Positions 1 through 6,437 of a stretch of DNA of 6,580 bases are shown here, in pieces (within the stretch, counting starts at the first letter, position 1; the number at the start of each line of letters is the position of its first letter). The notes under the pieces are model-generated. The model searched no databases, was not told the DNA's origin, and saw nothing but the letters and a program-made list of their open reading frames with translations. The translations under genes were made by a program, and so were the position numbers. Source of the DNA: Burkholderiales bacterium UBA6064. GTDB taxonomy: Bacteria; Pseudomonadota; Gammaproteobacteria; Burkholderiales; Burkholderiaceae_B. The stretch is taken from assembly GCA_002428895.1 (NCBI GenBank), contig DIYC01000062.1, positions 25,056-31,635 of the forward strand. The letters are read 5' to 3'.

Positions 1-1155
1 CTTAAAGGCAGTGGGCCAACTTGTTTTTCGCGCAGCGGTGACGGCCGGGCACCCTTGGGGGCGGTGATCCGTGAATATTTAATCAGTGAAGCCATGCATG
101 CTTTGGGTATTCCCACAACCCGAAGCTTAGCCATTGTGAGCACTGGCGAGCCTGTTTTTCGCGATCAGGTATTGCCTGGTGGAGTGTTAACGCGAATCGC
201 AAGTAGTCACATTCGAGTGGGGACTTTTGAATATTTTGCAGCACGAGGACAGCACCACTCATTGCGACTGTTGGCCGATTATACTCTAAAACGACATTAC
301 CCCGAATTAACAGGTCATGCTCAGCCGTATGTTGAATTACTCAAAGCTGTCATGCACAAGCAATGCATGCTAGTCAGTCGCTGGCTGAGCGTGGGTTTTA
401 TTCATGGGGTGATGAATACAGACAACATGACCCTTTCGGGTGAAACCATCGATTACGGCCCATGTGCCTTTTTAGACACGTACCATCCGAAAACAACATT
501 CAGTTCAATTGATCGTTATGGGCGTTATTGTTACGAAAACCAGCGCCACATTGTGGGGTGGAACTTGGCTTGCCTAGCACAATGCTTATTGCCTGTTTTA
601 CATCAAAAATCTGAATATGCTGTCGAATTGGCACAAAGCATTTTAAGTGAATTGAATGACACCTTTGACCATTACTGGCTTAAAGTCATGGCTAAAAAAT
701 TTGGTATTCACACCCCAAACAACACAGATCGACACATCATCGAAAATTTTCTAAATTTACTACAATATCAACAAGCGGATTTTACCAATGCGTTTGCAGC
801 ACTGGTGTTGTGTCAAGACACGCTACAATTTGATGCTTTAAAACCGTTTATCGGCGATAGCACGCAAGCTTTACAGTGGCTTGAAAAATGGCAAACACGG
901 TTAAAAGAGCGAACACAAATCAGTTCAAAGCAAGAAATCATCTCAACCCTACGGCAAGCAAACCCCATTTATATCGCTCGCAATCATCAAGTTGAAAAAG
1001 CCATTCGCACCGTTGAACAAGAAAATAAGTTAGACGAAATGAATATTTTACTCACCGTGCTGCAAAACCCGTTTACAACCAACCCAAACTGGCAAGCTTT
1101 TACCGAACCACCTGCCGATCACGAACGGGTATTACACACTTTTTGTGGAACCTAA
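1..1155 (+). CDS. selO: Protein adenylyltransferase SelO (YdiU family), 5'-truncated by window edge
   Basis: SelO is a pseudokinase-fold enzyme that binds ATP in flipped orientation and transfers AMP to Ser, Thr or Tyr of target proteins; it is linked to redox stress. The reading frame is open from base 1, and 384 residues are visible. About 110 N-terminal residues should lie upstream, judged from the family length of about 480-500. Active-site residues known from Pseudomonas syringae SelO fall at exactly the expected spacing: the Lys of LKGSG (visible residue 2), Glu 25 in IREY, Arg 65 (LTR) and Arg 72 (SHIR), then GVMNTDNM with Asp 141 and Asn 142, and Asp 151 of TIDYGP. The protein ends FCGT, so a Cys sits near the C-terminus where animal SelO carries selenocysteine. 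It appears intact and active. No clear terminator follows; the next gene has its own promoter. Confidence 0.96.
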   Translation, partial: LKGSGPTCFSRSGDGRAPLGAVIREYLISEAMHALGIPTTRSLAIVSTGEPVFRDQVLPGGVLTRIASSHIRVGTFEYFAARGQHHSLRLLADYTLKRHYPELTGHAQPYVELLKAVMHKQCMLVSRWLSVGFIHGVMNTDNMTLSGETIDYGPCAFLDTYHPKTTFSSIDRYGRYCYENQRHIVGWNLACLAQCLLPVLHQKSEYAVELAQSILSELNDTFDHYWLKVMAKKFGIHTPNNTDRHIIENFLNLLQYQQADFTNAFAALVLCQDTLQFDALKPFIGDSTQALQWLEKWQTRLKERTQISSKQEIISTLRQANPIYIARNHQVEKAIRTVEQENKLDEMNILLTVLQNPFTTNPNWQAFTEPPADHERVLHTFCGT

Positions 1156-1171
1156 ATCAATCAAACTAAAC

Positions 1172-1199
1172 TTGAAACATATTGAACTATTTTTATAAT
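1172..1199 (+). promoter_or_regulatory. Sigma70-type promoter for the downstream TIKI/TraB-like gene
   Basis: TTGAAA (1172-1177) is separated by 16 bp from a consensus TATAAT (1194-1199). Transcription would start near 1206, giving a leader of about 30 nt before the ATG at 1237. The -10 is perfect and the -35 matches 5 of 6. This is the best promoter match in the window, and it indicates that the next gene is not simply cotranscribed with selO. Confidence 0.65.
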
Positions 1200-1236
1200 T
1201 CAACCACAAAGCTATTTAATTTCAGAACCTTGATAA

Positions 1237-2259
1237 ATGAAACTAGCAAATCTTAGCGTCGCTTTATTGTCGATTTATAGCATTAAACCGGTTGATACAC
1301 CTGCTTTAAAAAACAACACTTCCCCCGAAAATAGCGCCGAAACTCCGCTCAACAAAGTCGTTGCCGAGTCTTCAAAAACTTTACTAGAGACATCTGGTGA
1401 TGCAATATTGCTTTTCTCTAAAAAAAGCCCTCCAGCCCAGCAAGAAAAAAAATCATTGTCGCTACCAGAAACCCCTCAAAGCAACCGGTATGCTAAGTAC
1501 GATTACCGTAAGGGTGATCATGCTAAAACATTAGATCAATTTAAACAATCTGTTCAAAATGAATACAAAATAACTTCCAATGCAAACGGTAAGTCCGATG
1601 AATTGTTGAATAAAAATCCGATCATTGTTTATGGTGAAATACACAGCCAACCTTTAGTCCCGAGCTTTAGGGGAGAAAAAGGATTGCTGTTACTCGAGTC
1701 AAAAGATCCTGAAAAGTGCTTACCAAAACACAAAATGCATGCAAGCAACACATGTGTCTACATTGACAAAGCGGCTAAAAATTCAGAACAAGCTACAATC
1801 AACAGCCTTCATAATTGTATCAACAAAGCGACCACCCTTTTAGAACTGATTAAACCCGGCCAAATGAAGTTAATCGAAGAGAGTGTCAGAAAAACTTCTG
1901 GTCAAACTACGGCAATTATCCAGTATGCATTTCAATTTTCTGAGACGCAATTCCCCCTCGTTTTTACAACTGCAAACAAAATTCAACAAGAAAAACTCAT
2001 CGCTGCCAAAAATAATTTTCAGGAATCACTGAATGAATTGAATCAGTTAATTACTTCAAATTTTGGCAATCGAGAAAACACAATGCTTGAAGAGTCAATT
2101 CAAGCGATATCAAAATCAGGAGAAGATCACAGTGCGATTGCCGTGGTAGGCGCGATCCATGCTAAACATTTAGCCAAAGGATTGGCGAAACAATTTCCCG
2201 AACGTGCAGTTATTTTAGCAATTCCTGTAAATCTTCCTGCTGGAATCAACCTAAATTAA
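1237..2259 (+). CDS. Uncharacterised protein, probable diverged TIKI/TraB/ChaN-EreA superfamily member
   Basis: I do not recognise this 340-residue protein by name. The N-terminus (MK then a hydrophobic stretch, residues 4-16) could be a weak signal peptide or anchor. Residues 20-125 are polar, Lys/Ser/Asn-rich and look disordered. A folded domain then starts with the strand NPIIVYGEIHSQP (GxxH at 133-136), followed by LLLLES (Glu 154). A Lys-rich, helix-forming region runs to about 270. The domain closes with FGNREN (Asn 278, Arg 279) and IAVVGAIHAKHL (second GxxH at 305-308), followed by a strand VILAIP. Paired GxxH motifs with an Asn/Arg motif before the second one are the hallmark of the TIKI/TraB/PrgY/GumN/ChaN/EreA superfamily, which includes metal-dependent proteases and hydrolases. 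Three Cys (161, 173, 194) lie in the insert. The substrate is unknown. The ATG at 1237 has no good Shine-Dalgarno sequence but follows a strong promoter. The family call is inferred from motifs only. Confidence 0.85.
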   Translation: MKLANLSVALLSIYSIKPVDTPALKNNTSPENSAETPLNKVVAESSKTLLETSGDAILLFSKKSPPAQQEKKSLSLPETPQSNRYAKYDYRKGDHAKTLDQFKQSVQNEYKITSNANGKSDELLNKNPIIVYGEIHSQPLVPSFRGEKGLLLLESKDPEKCLPKHKMHASNTCVYIDKAAKNSEQATINSLHNCINKATTLLELIKPGQMKLIEESVRKTSGQTTAIIQYAFQFSETQFPLVFTTANKIQQEKLIAAKNNFQESLNELNQLITSNFGNRENTMLEESIQAISKSGEDHSAIAVVGAIHAKHLAKGLAKQFPERAVILAIPVNLPAGINLN

Positions 2260-2292
2260 AATGCTGCGATTCAATTTGAGTAATCGATTCAC

Positions 2293-3114
2293 TTAACCTA
2301 TAAAATATTTTTTATAGGTTGCTTTGTTGTATTTAATCAATTGCTGTAATTTAACCATGACTTTTTTCAGGTAAGAACAACGCAATAAAAATCCAAGTTT
2401 AGAGTGTGTGCTGGTCGAGTGTGTTGCCGAAGCAACTTGCGCTTGTGCTCTTAAATCAATGGCATGATCATTTTGGCCACCGTTGTCAATTAATTCAGAT
2501 TTTAATTGGCTGGCCTGGCGATTCATGCGAAAAGCAACAATTGAATCAAAAATCTCGATGCTCCAAAAGCGTTTTTCTGCTGGTTTAGTTGAAAACTTTG
2601 CAAACCTAAAATTAATCTGATCAATTTTTTGCTTCACATATTCAATAAATGAATAACGTGTTTGCCCAAACCCTTTCATGTAAGAAGTGTGCGTATCTTC
2701 AACCACCAATAAACCGCCATCATTCATCGCATCAAGCAAACTTTCAACTGTTACAATTTGCTGTTCATACGTATGCCCGCCATCGTCTAAAACAAGATCT
2801 AAACGCCCAACTTGCGCCTTAAAATTGTTCCAAAAATGCGGGTCTGATTGGCTACCAATAAAGATTTCAAACCCGTGTTCTTGCCATTTGCTTGCATTGG
2901 GACTTAAATCGACACCAATAATTCTGGCTTGAGGGCCAAAATAATCGCGCCACATAAACAATGAACCACCTCCCAACACACCGATTTCAACAAATGTAAT
3001 TGGCTTACCTTTGTACGGCAAAAACAAATGATCGTACACCTCAAAATACGTAGAATGTTTAATACTGCGATAAGGGCTTTGAGTGAAAGACTTAAAACTT
3101 TGAGTGAACTTCAT
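2293..3114 (-). CDS. MycE/macrocin-type SAM-dependent, metal-dependent O-methyltransferase family protein
   Basis: This is a class I SAM-dependent methyltransferase of 273 residues. The Rossmann core begins with TFVEIGVLGGGSLFMW (glycine-rich SAM loop, residues 40-55), then IIGVDLSP (Asp 69), a GSQSDPHFW segment (87-95), DLVLDDGGHTYEQQ (Asp 110, Asp 111, His 114) and LLVVEDTHTSY (Glu 139, Asp 140). This order resembles mycinamicin MycE and related sugar O-methyltransferases, where the Asp and the Glu-Asp pair bind a divalent metal beside the substrate hydroxyls. The last 35 residues form a Lys-rich tail. No glycosyltransferase or polyketide gene is nearby, so the acceptor is unknown; a surface sugar or small metabolite is possible. 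The start at 3114 lacks an evident Shine-Dalgarno sequence, but promoter-like boxes lie just upstream. It is downstream of the lipase and converges on the TIKI-like gene. Confidence 0.9.
   Translation of the reverse strand: MKFTQSFKSFTQSPYRSIKHSTYFEVYDHLFLPYKGKPITFVEIGVLGGGSLFMWRDYFGPQARIIGVDLSPNASKWQEHGFEIFIGSQSDPHFWNNFKAQVGRLDLVLDDGGHTYEQQIVTVESLLDAMNDGGLLVVEDTHTSYMKGFGQTRYSFIEYVKQKIDQINFRFAKFSTKPAEKRFWSIEIFDSIVAFRMNRQASQLKSELIDNGGQNDHAIDLRAQAQVASATHSTSTHSKLGFLLRCSYLKKVMVKLQQLIKYNKATYKKYFIG
2295..2320. terminator. 11-bp perfect inverted repeat between convergent genes, possible bidirectional terminator
   Basis: Bases 2295-2305 (aacctataaaa) and 2310-2320 are exact inverted copies around a 4-base loop (tatt). 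The repeat overlaps the stop codon and the last codons of the minus-strand methyltransferase and lies 35 bp past the + strand stop at 2259. The stem has only two G-C pairs, and neither side has a clean downstream U-run, so intrinsic termination would be weak. An mRNA 3'-end stabilising hairpin is an alternative. Confidence 0.4.
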
Positions 3115-3129
3115 TATCGAAAATGTGAG

Positions 3130-3158
3130 TTTATTAAAAAATGACTATATTAAGTCAA
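3130..3158 (-). promoter_or_regulatory. Putative promoter with overlapping inverted repeat upstream of the methyltransferase
   Basis: Read on the minus strand, TTGACT (3158-3153, 5 of 6 to the -35 consensus) is followed after 17 bp by AATAAA (3135-3130, 4 of 6 to the -10). Transcription would begin only about 10 nt before the methyltransferase ATG. A 5-bp inverted repeat with a 6-bp spacer (TGACT...AGTCA, 3142-3157) overlaps the -35 and the spacer, which is a place where a repressor could bind. Both calls rest on sequence matching alone. Confidence 0.4.
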
Positions 3159-3201
3159 TTTACAAATTAACAGGATTCACTGCCTGCGATAGCCACCCTT
3201 T

Positions 3202-3993
3202 TTATTCCTCATACTGCCAACGATCTTCATAGGAAACAACCTCTGCGCCTTGAATTTTGCCTTCAAGATTGGCTAAATAATTGGCCATATAATGCGCTTT
3301 AAGGCTTTCATGACCTCTATTTTTCCACAACGATGCCACAGACTGTTGGCGTGCAATCGACTGAATTTCAAACGCATAATATTGCTTGTTAAGCAATAGC
3401 ACTTCTGCGCCTAAATGAACATAACCCCCATGAATCAAATCAATTAAGTCGGTTGGGGGCAATAGCGGCACAAGATCTTCTTCGTCGACAACACGTATCA
3501 CTGGCAAACTTTCAAATTGAATGCTACCAGCCTTGTTGGTCAGTTTAGGCTGACCAAAATTGTAAGTTGGTGCGAGTGGATAACCTTCTTTTTGAAAGTA
3601 CATCATTAAGACCACAGCAATAGCTGCACCTAAGGAATGACCTGTCAATACCGTTGTAAATTGCTTATTCATCGACGGCATTAATTGTTGATACACTTGT
3701 TGCGCATCCACGTTAAAACCGTGATGCAAATACACGCCCAACTGTTGGTTGTACGTATGAACATACTCACCATCTTGCCAAAAATTTTCAAAATTCGAAG
3801 TACCACGCACCGAAACAATTTGTTCTTTTTTTTGCTGATCAGTGATTACAAAAAACTGCACATCACGTGAAGTAGTTTGTACTGTCACCAAATTAGAAAA
3901 TTGTTGTTTAAGGCTGTCTGGGGTGTCATAAGCAGCGTGTGCATACTGTGCATACCGAAAAACTTTCTGAAAATCGATTGAGCTGTCTGACAT
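3202..3993 (-). CDS. Lipase family protein, class 3 alpha/beta-hydrolase
   Basis: This is a 263-residue class 3 lipase, a family that hydrolyses ester bonds in acylglycerols or phospholipids. The nucleophile elbow is VLTGHSLGAA with Ser 120. The segment IVSVRGTSN (59-67) matches the oxyanion-loop strand. The catalytic Asp is probably Asp 173 in DLVPLLPP, and the catalytic His is probably His 234 in LKAHYMANYL, both in the usual order and spacing. YNFGQPK (144-150) is another typical strand and turn. The start codon at 3993 has a good Shine-Dalgarno (TTAGGAA, 8 nt upstream). There is no signal peptide or lipobox, so the protein is either cytoplasmic or leaves by a route not visible in the sequence. 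It is divergent from the acyl-CoA-binding protein gene and 87 bp upstream of the methyltransferase on the same strand. Substrate preference cannot be read from the sequence. Confidence 0.92.
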   Translation of the reverse strand: MSDSSIDFQKVFRYAQYAHAAYDTPDSLKQQFSNLVTVQTTSRDVQFFVITDQQKKEQIVSVRGTSNFENFWQDGEYVHTYNQQLGVYLHHGFNVDAQQVYQQLMPSMNKQFTTVLTGHSLGAAIAVVLMMYFQKEGYPLAPTYNFGQPKLTNKAGSIQFESLPVIRVVDEEDLVPLLPPTDLIDLIHGGYVHLGAEVLLLNKQYYAFEIQSIARQQSVASLWKNRGHESLKAHYMANYLANLEGKIQGAEVVSYEDRWQYEE

Positions 3994-4238
3994 GGCTTCA
4001 TTCCTAAGTGTGACCGTTTGGGTACTAGCTTAAAGTAATGAGGTGTCTGAGGTTAAGTGGCGTGTTTGCTCTGCACCCAAAGTGCAACATGTTAACCAAG
4101 CCATCGAGTAAAAAGAAAAATACAGTGCAAATTAATTATCAAGAAAAGGACAAACCATTCTAAACTTGTCATGCAGTCGACAAATTATTTTTTTGCTACT
4201 TAACTAAAAACCGATTGATCTAACTAGAGCCCTACACC
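3994..4238. other. Divergent intergenic region between lipase and acyl-CoA-binding protein genes
   Basis: These 245 bp must hold the start signals of both divergent genes. Visible items are the minus-strand promoter candidate (4135-4163), a 5-bp inverted repeat TGCAC/GTGCA (4072-4086), a second one TTGTC/GACAA (4166-4183) and a tandem TGAGGT (4039-4044, 4048-4053). I could not find a convincing -35/-10 pair for the + strand gene. I see no open frame with coding character and no RNA gene. Confidence 0.5.
4135..4163 (-). promoter_or_regulatory. Putative promoter for the lipase gene
   Basis: On the minus strand, TTAGAA (4163-4158, 4 of 6 to -35) and GATAAT (4140-4135, 5 of 6 to -10) are spaced by 17 bp. 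This would leave a leader of about 130 nt before the lipase ATG. The leader contains a short stem, TGCAC/GTGCA around 4072-4086. The match is moderate in an AT-rich region, so chance is possible. Confidence 0.35.
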
Positions 4239-4496
4239 ATGAACGAGTTAATGGCACGTTTTGAGCAAGCCGTACAAGACTCTCGATTATTAAGCAAAAA
4301 ACCCGATAATGGCACTTTACTACAAATTTATGCGCTTTATAAACAAGCCACTTTAGGCAATAACCCCAACAAACGCCCAAGTTTTACCGACACGCTAGCG
4401 CGATTAAAGCATGATGCCTGGAAAGGGCTTGAGGGGACAACCACTCAACAAGCCATGCAAAATTATATTGACCTGATTGAATCACTTAAAAACTAA
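4239..4496 (+). CDS. Acyl-CoA-binding protein (ACBP family)
   Basis: This 85-residue protein is a complete stand-alone ACBP, matching the usual length of about 86-90. ACBPs are four-helix cytosolic proteins that bind long-chain acyl-CoA esters, buffering and delivering them. The diagnostic block IYALYKQATLGNNP (residues 30-43) supplies Tyr 31, Tyr 34 and Lys 35, and LKHDAWKGLEG (56-66) supplies Lys 57. AMQNYIDLI (72-80) supplies Tyr 76. These are the residues that contact the CoA adenine, the 3'-phosphate and the acyl chain in the bovine protein. The start at 4239 gives the normal N-terminal helix (FEQAV); the Shine-Dalgarno is poor (AGAG about 10 nt upstream). The gene converges on prfC with 28 bp between the stops and is divergent from the lipase, which makes a shared role in acyl-lipid handling plausible but unproven. 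The family is widespread in eukaryotes and patchy in bacteria. Confidence 0.95.
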   Translation: MNELMARFEQAVQDSRLLSKKPDNGTLLQIYALYKQATLGNNPNKRPSFTDTLARLKHDAWKGLEGTTTQQAMQNYIDLIESLKN

Positions 4497-4524
4497 ATGT
4501 TTGCGTCAAGAAGCAATAATGCCC

Positions 4525-6135
4525 TTATTTTGAAGACAACAACAACCCTGCATGCTCACGCATTGGATGAAAGCGAATATCAGGCCAACGCTTTTCCATC
4601 ACTTCCAGATCAAATCGTGATGTGGCTAAAAAAGCTTGGGTATCAGCCGCGTCGGTCACCATTCGATTTTGATTCGCATCAATAAAGCGTTTTAATTCAG
4701 CAGGCTTATCACTTGATACCCAACGTGCGCAAGTAAACCGGCTAGGAGCCAAGCGAACTTTCACACCATATTCAGACTCTAAGCGTGCCTGAACCACCTC
4801 AAATTGTAGCTGCCCCACCGCCCCCAACAACATGTCACTTCCTAAAAAGGGTTTAAATACTTGTATCGCACCTTCTTGCCCCAACTCGGTTAAACCTTTT
4901 TGCAATTGCTTACTGCGCATCGGGTCTCGCAATTCAACGACATTAAATAATTCAGGTGCAAAAAAAGGTAACCCCGTAAATTGCAAATTTTCACCTTCAG
5001 TCAATGAATCGCCTAACTGAAGGCCGCCATGCGTGGTTAAACCAATGATATCGCCCGCATAAGCGTTTTCTACACGATCGCGACGATTCGACAAAAACGT
5101 AACGACACTGGTTGGCCGAAAATCTTTGCCGGTTCGCTGCACTTTAAATTTCATACCGGGTTTAAATTCGCCTGAAAGCAAACGCACAAACGCAATACGA
5201 TCACGATGCGCTGGATCCATATTGGCTTGAATTTTAAATACAACCCCAGTCAGCTTGTCTTCAGTGGGATGCACAACTCGCTGAATAGCCTGGCATGATG
5301 CTGGGTGTGGTGCAATCTCAATGAGCGCATCAAGTACTTCTTGAACACCAAAATTATTCACTGCAGAACCAAAAAATAAAGGACTTTGCTGCGCCGCTAA
5401 AAATTGCTGACGATTAAAATCAGGGGCAGCTGCTTGTATTAACTCAATTTCTTGTGCGGCTGTTTCATATTCCGAGCCAAAACGTTGAATAAGCGCATCA
5501 TGATTCGCGTGAGACAGTAACTCATCTTGATCGCTTCGCCGATCTTGCCCGGGCTTAAACACCCGCATGCATTGGTTGCGGACATTGTAAATACCATGAA
5601 AATTTTTACCCATACCCACTGGCCAAGTAAAAGGCACACAAGGCATTCCTAAGGTAGACTCAATTTCATCCATAATGACTAAAGGTTCTTGAACTTCTCG
5701 ATCCATTTTATTGACAAAAGTCATAATAGGAATTTGACGTGCCTTACACACTTCGATTAACCGCAAAGTTTGCGGTTCAACGCCATTGGCTGCATCAATC
5801 ACCATTAAAGCGGAGTCTACAGCTGTTAAAACTCGATAAGTATCTTCAGAAAAGTCTTGATGACCTGGCGTATCAAGCAAATTAATAATTTTATCTTGAT
5901 ATTCCATCTGCATCACTGACGAAGCCACAGAGATACCACGCTGCTTTTCAATTTCCATCCAATCTGAAGTAGCATGGCGAGTCGCTTTTCGCGCCTTAAC
6001 GCTACCGGCAATTTGAATTGCCCCTGAAAACAACAACAATTTTTCAGTCAACGTTGTTTTACCCGCATCGGGGTGAGAAATAATGGCGAATGTACGTCGC
6101 TTATTAATTTCATTCACAAAACTGCTATCAACCAT
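4525..6135 (-). CDS. prfC: Peptide chain release factor 3 (RF3), translational GTPase
   Basis: RF3 is the class II release factor: a ribosome-bound GTPase that ejects RF1 or RF2 after peptide release and contributes to quality control. Using the ATG at 6135 gives 536 residues, close to the 529 of E. coli. GTPase motifs are intact: G1 SHPDAGKTT (20-28), G2 region QRGIS (65-69), G3 DTPGHQDFS (88-96), G4 NKMD (142-145), and FFGSAVNNFGV (254-264) in the usual G5 area. Domain II is marked by GVVFKIQANMDPAHRDR (297-313), and the C-terminal part by FAPELF, GAVGQLQFEVV and the closing FHPMREH. The frame stays open for 38 more codons to a TTG at 6249, but that extension has no family similarity. The ATG at 6135 has AAAGG 10 nt upstream, and KRRTFAIISHPDAGK sits where it should. 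It appears monocistronic. Confidence 0.97.
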   Translation of the reverse strand: MVDSSFVNEINKRRTFAIISHPDAGKTTLTEKLLLFSGAIQIAGSVKARKATRHATSDWMEIEKQRGISVASSVMQMEYQDKIINLLDTPGHQDFSEDTYRVLTAVDSALMVIDAANGVEPQTLRLIEVCKARQIPIMTFVNKMDREVQEPLVIMDEIESTLGMPCVPFTWPVGMGKNFHGIYNVRNQCMRVFKPGQDRRSDQDELLSHANHDALIQRFGSEYETAAQEIELIQAAAPDFNRQQFLAAQQSPLFFGSAVNNFGVQEVLDALIEIAPHPASCQAIQRVVHPTEDKLTGVVFKIQANMDPAHRDRIAFVRLLSGEFKPGMKFKVQRTGKDFRPTSVVTFLSNRRDRVENAYAGDIIGLTTHGGLQLGDSLTEGENLQFTGLPFFAPELFNVVELRDPMRSKQLQKGLTELGQEGAIQVFKPFLGSDMLLGAVGQLQFEVVQARLESEYGVKVRLAPSRFTCARWVSSDKPAELKRFIDANQNRMVTDAADTQAFLATSRFDLEVMEKRWPDIRFHPMREHAGLLLSSK

Positions 6136-6173
6136 ACATCTAAAACCTTTATTTACACCTAAATTCACACGAA

Positions 6174-6202
6174 ATTGAACATCATCTGAACAATTATTCC
6201 AA
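6174..6202 (-). promoter_or_regulatory. Weak promoter candidate for prfC
   Basis: On the minus strand, TTGGAA (6202-6197) and TTCAAT (6179-6174) are 17 bp apart, each 4 of 6 to the sigma70 boxes. Transcription would start near 6167, leaving a leader of about 30 nt that contains the AAAGG ribosome-binding site (6150-6146). If correct, transcription starts inside the 38-codon upstream extension and rules out the TTG start. Confidence 0.3.
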
Positions 6203-6325
6203 AAATTGGATGGCAGTTTACCCATCACATCTATATTAACAACTATCAATTCGATTCAGTCGATCCGATTTAAAAATAAGCGATCTTGGTATTCAAATAA
6301 AAAAACACCTGTTTTAAAAAAACCT

Positions 6326-6344
6326 TAAATAGTTAACCTATTTA
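6326..6344. repeat. 19-bp near-palindrome, possible operator
   Basis: TAAATAG and CTATTTA form 7-bp inverted arms around a 5-bp centre (ttaac). The arms are almost all A/T, so chance formation in this AT-rich region is quite possible. It lies about 95 bp upstream of the exported-protein start, at a position where a regulator site would be reasonable. Confidence 0.25.
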
Positions 6345-6437
6345 CCCCTCAAATTAACACCTTTTAGTTATTTATTAACACTCACTCCTTGTTGTAAAGT
6401 GCTTAAAGTTGTAACCCATTTACCAATGGTGAGTCGT

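Larger units (their letters stand above)
6136..6437. other. AT-rich divergent intergenic region between prfC and the exported-protein gene
   Basis: This stretch of 302 bp holds no gene that I can support. It contains A-runs (around 6298-6305 and 6314-6322), the weak prfC promoter, a near-palindrome at 6326-6344 and two copies of AACACCT (6304-6310, 6356-6362). A promoter for the right-hand gene must lie here, but no -35/-10 pair stands out. The 38-codon open extension of prfC (6136-6249) shows no coding signature. Confidence 0.5.

Noticed and set aside
2406..2932. Two open + strand frames (2406-2588 and 2687-2932)
   Set aside because: They lie antisense within the well-supported methyltransferase gene, and their products have no recognisable features.
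3685..3870. Open + strand frame of 61 codons
   Set aside because: Antisense shadow of the lipase gene.
4166..4183. TTGTC/GACAA inverted repeat upstream of the ACBP gene
   Set aside because: Arms of only 5 bp with an 8-bp spacer; expected by chance, and no promoter element nearby supports an operator.
4497..4524. Possible terminator between the convergent ACBP and prfC genes
   Set aside because: No stem longer than 4 bp and no U-run could be found in the 28-bp gap.
4497..5020. Two open + strand frames (4497-4685 and 4832-5020), the first directly abutting the ACBP stop
   Set aside because: Both fall antisense to conserved prfC coding sequence; the abutting ATG after the ACBP gene has no ribosome-binding site, and its product is the shadow of the RF3 C-terminus.
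5439..5639. Open minus-strand frame of 66 codons
   Set aside because: Out-of-frame shadow within prfC.
6136..6249. 38-codon in-frame extension of prfC to a TTG start
   Set aside because: The extra residues do not resemble RF3, the TTG has no ribosome-binding site, and a promoter candidate lies inside it. The ATG at 6135 gives the family-typical N-terminus.
6304..6362. Two copies of AACACCT upstream of the exported-protein gene
   Set aside because: Seven-base repeats spaced 52 bp apart are too short to distinguish from chance.
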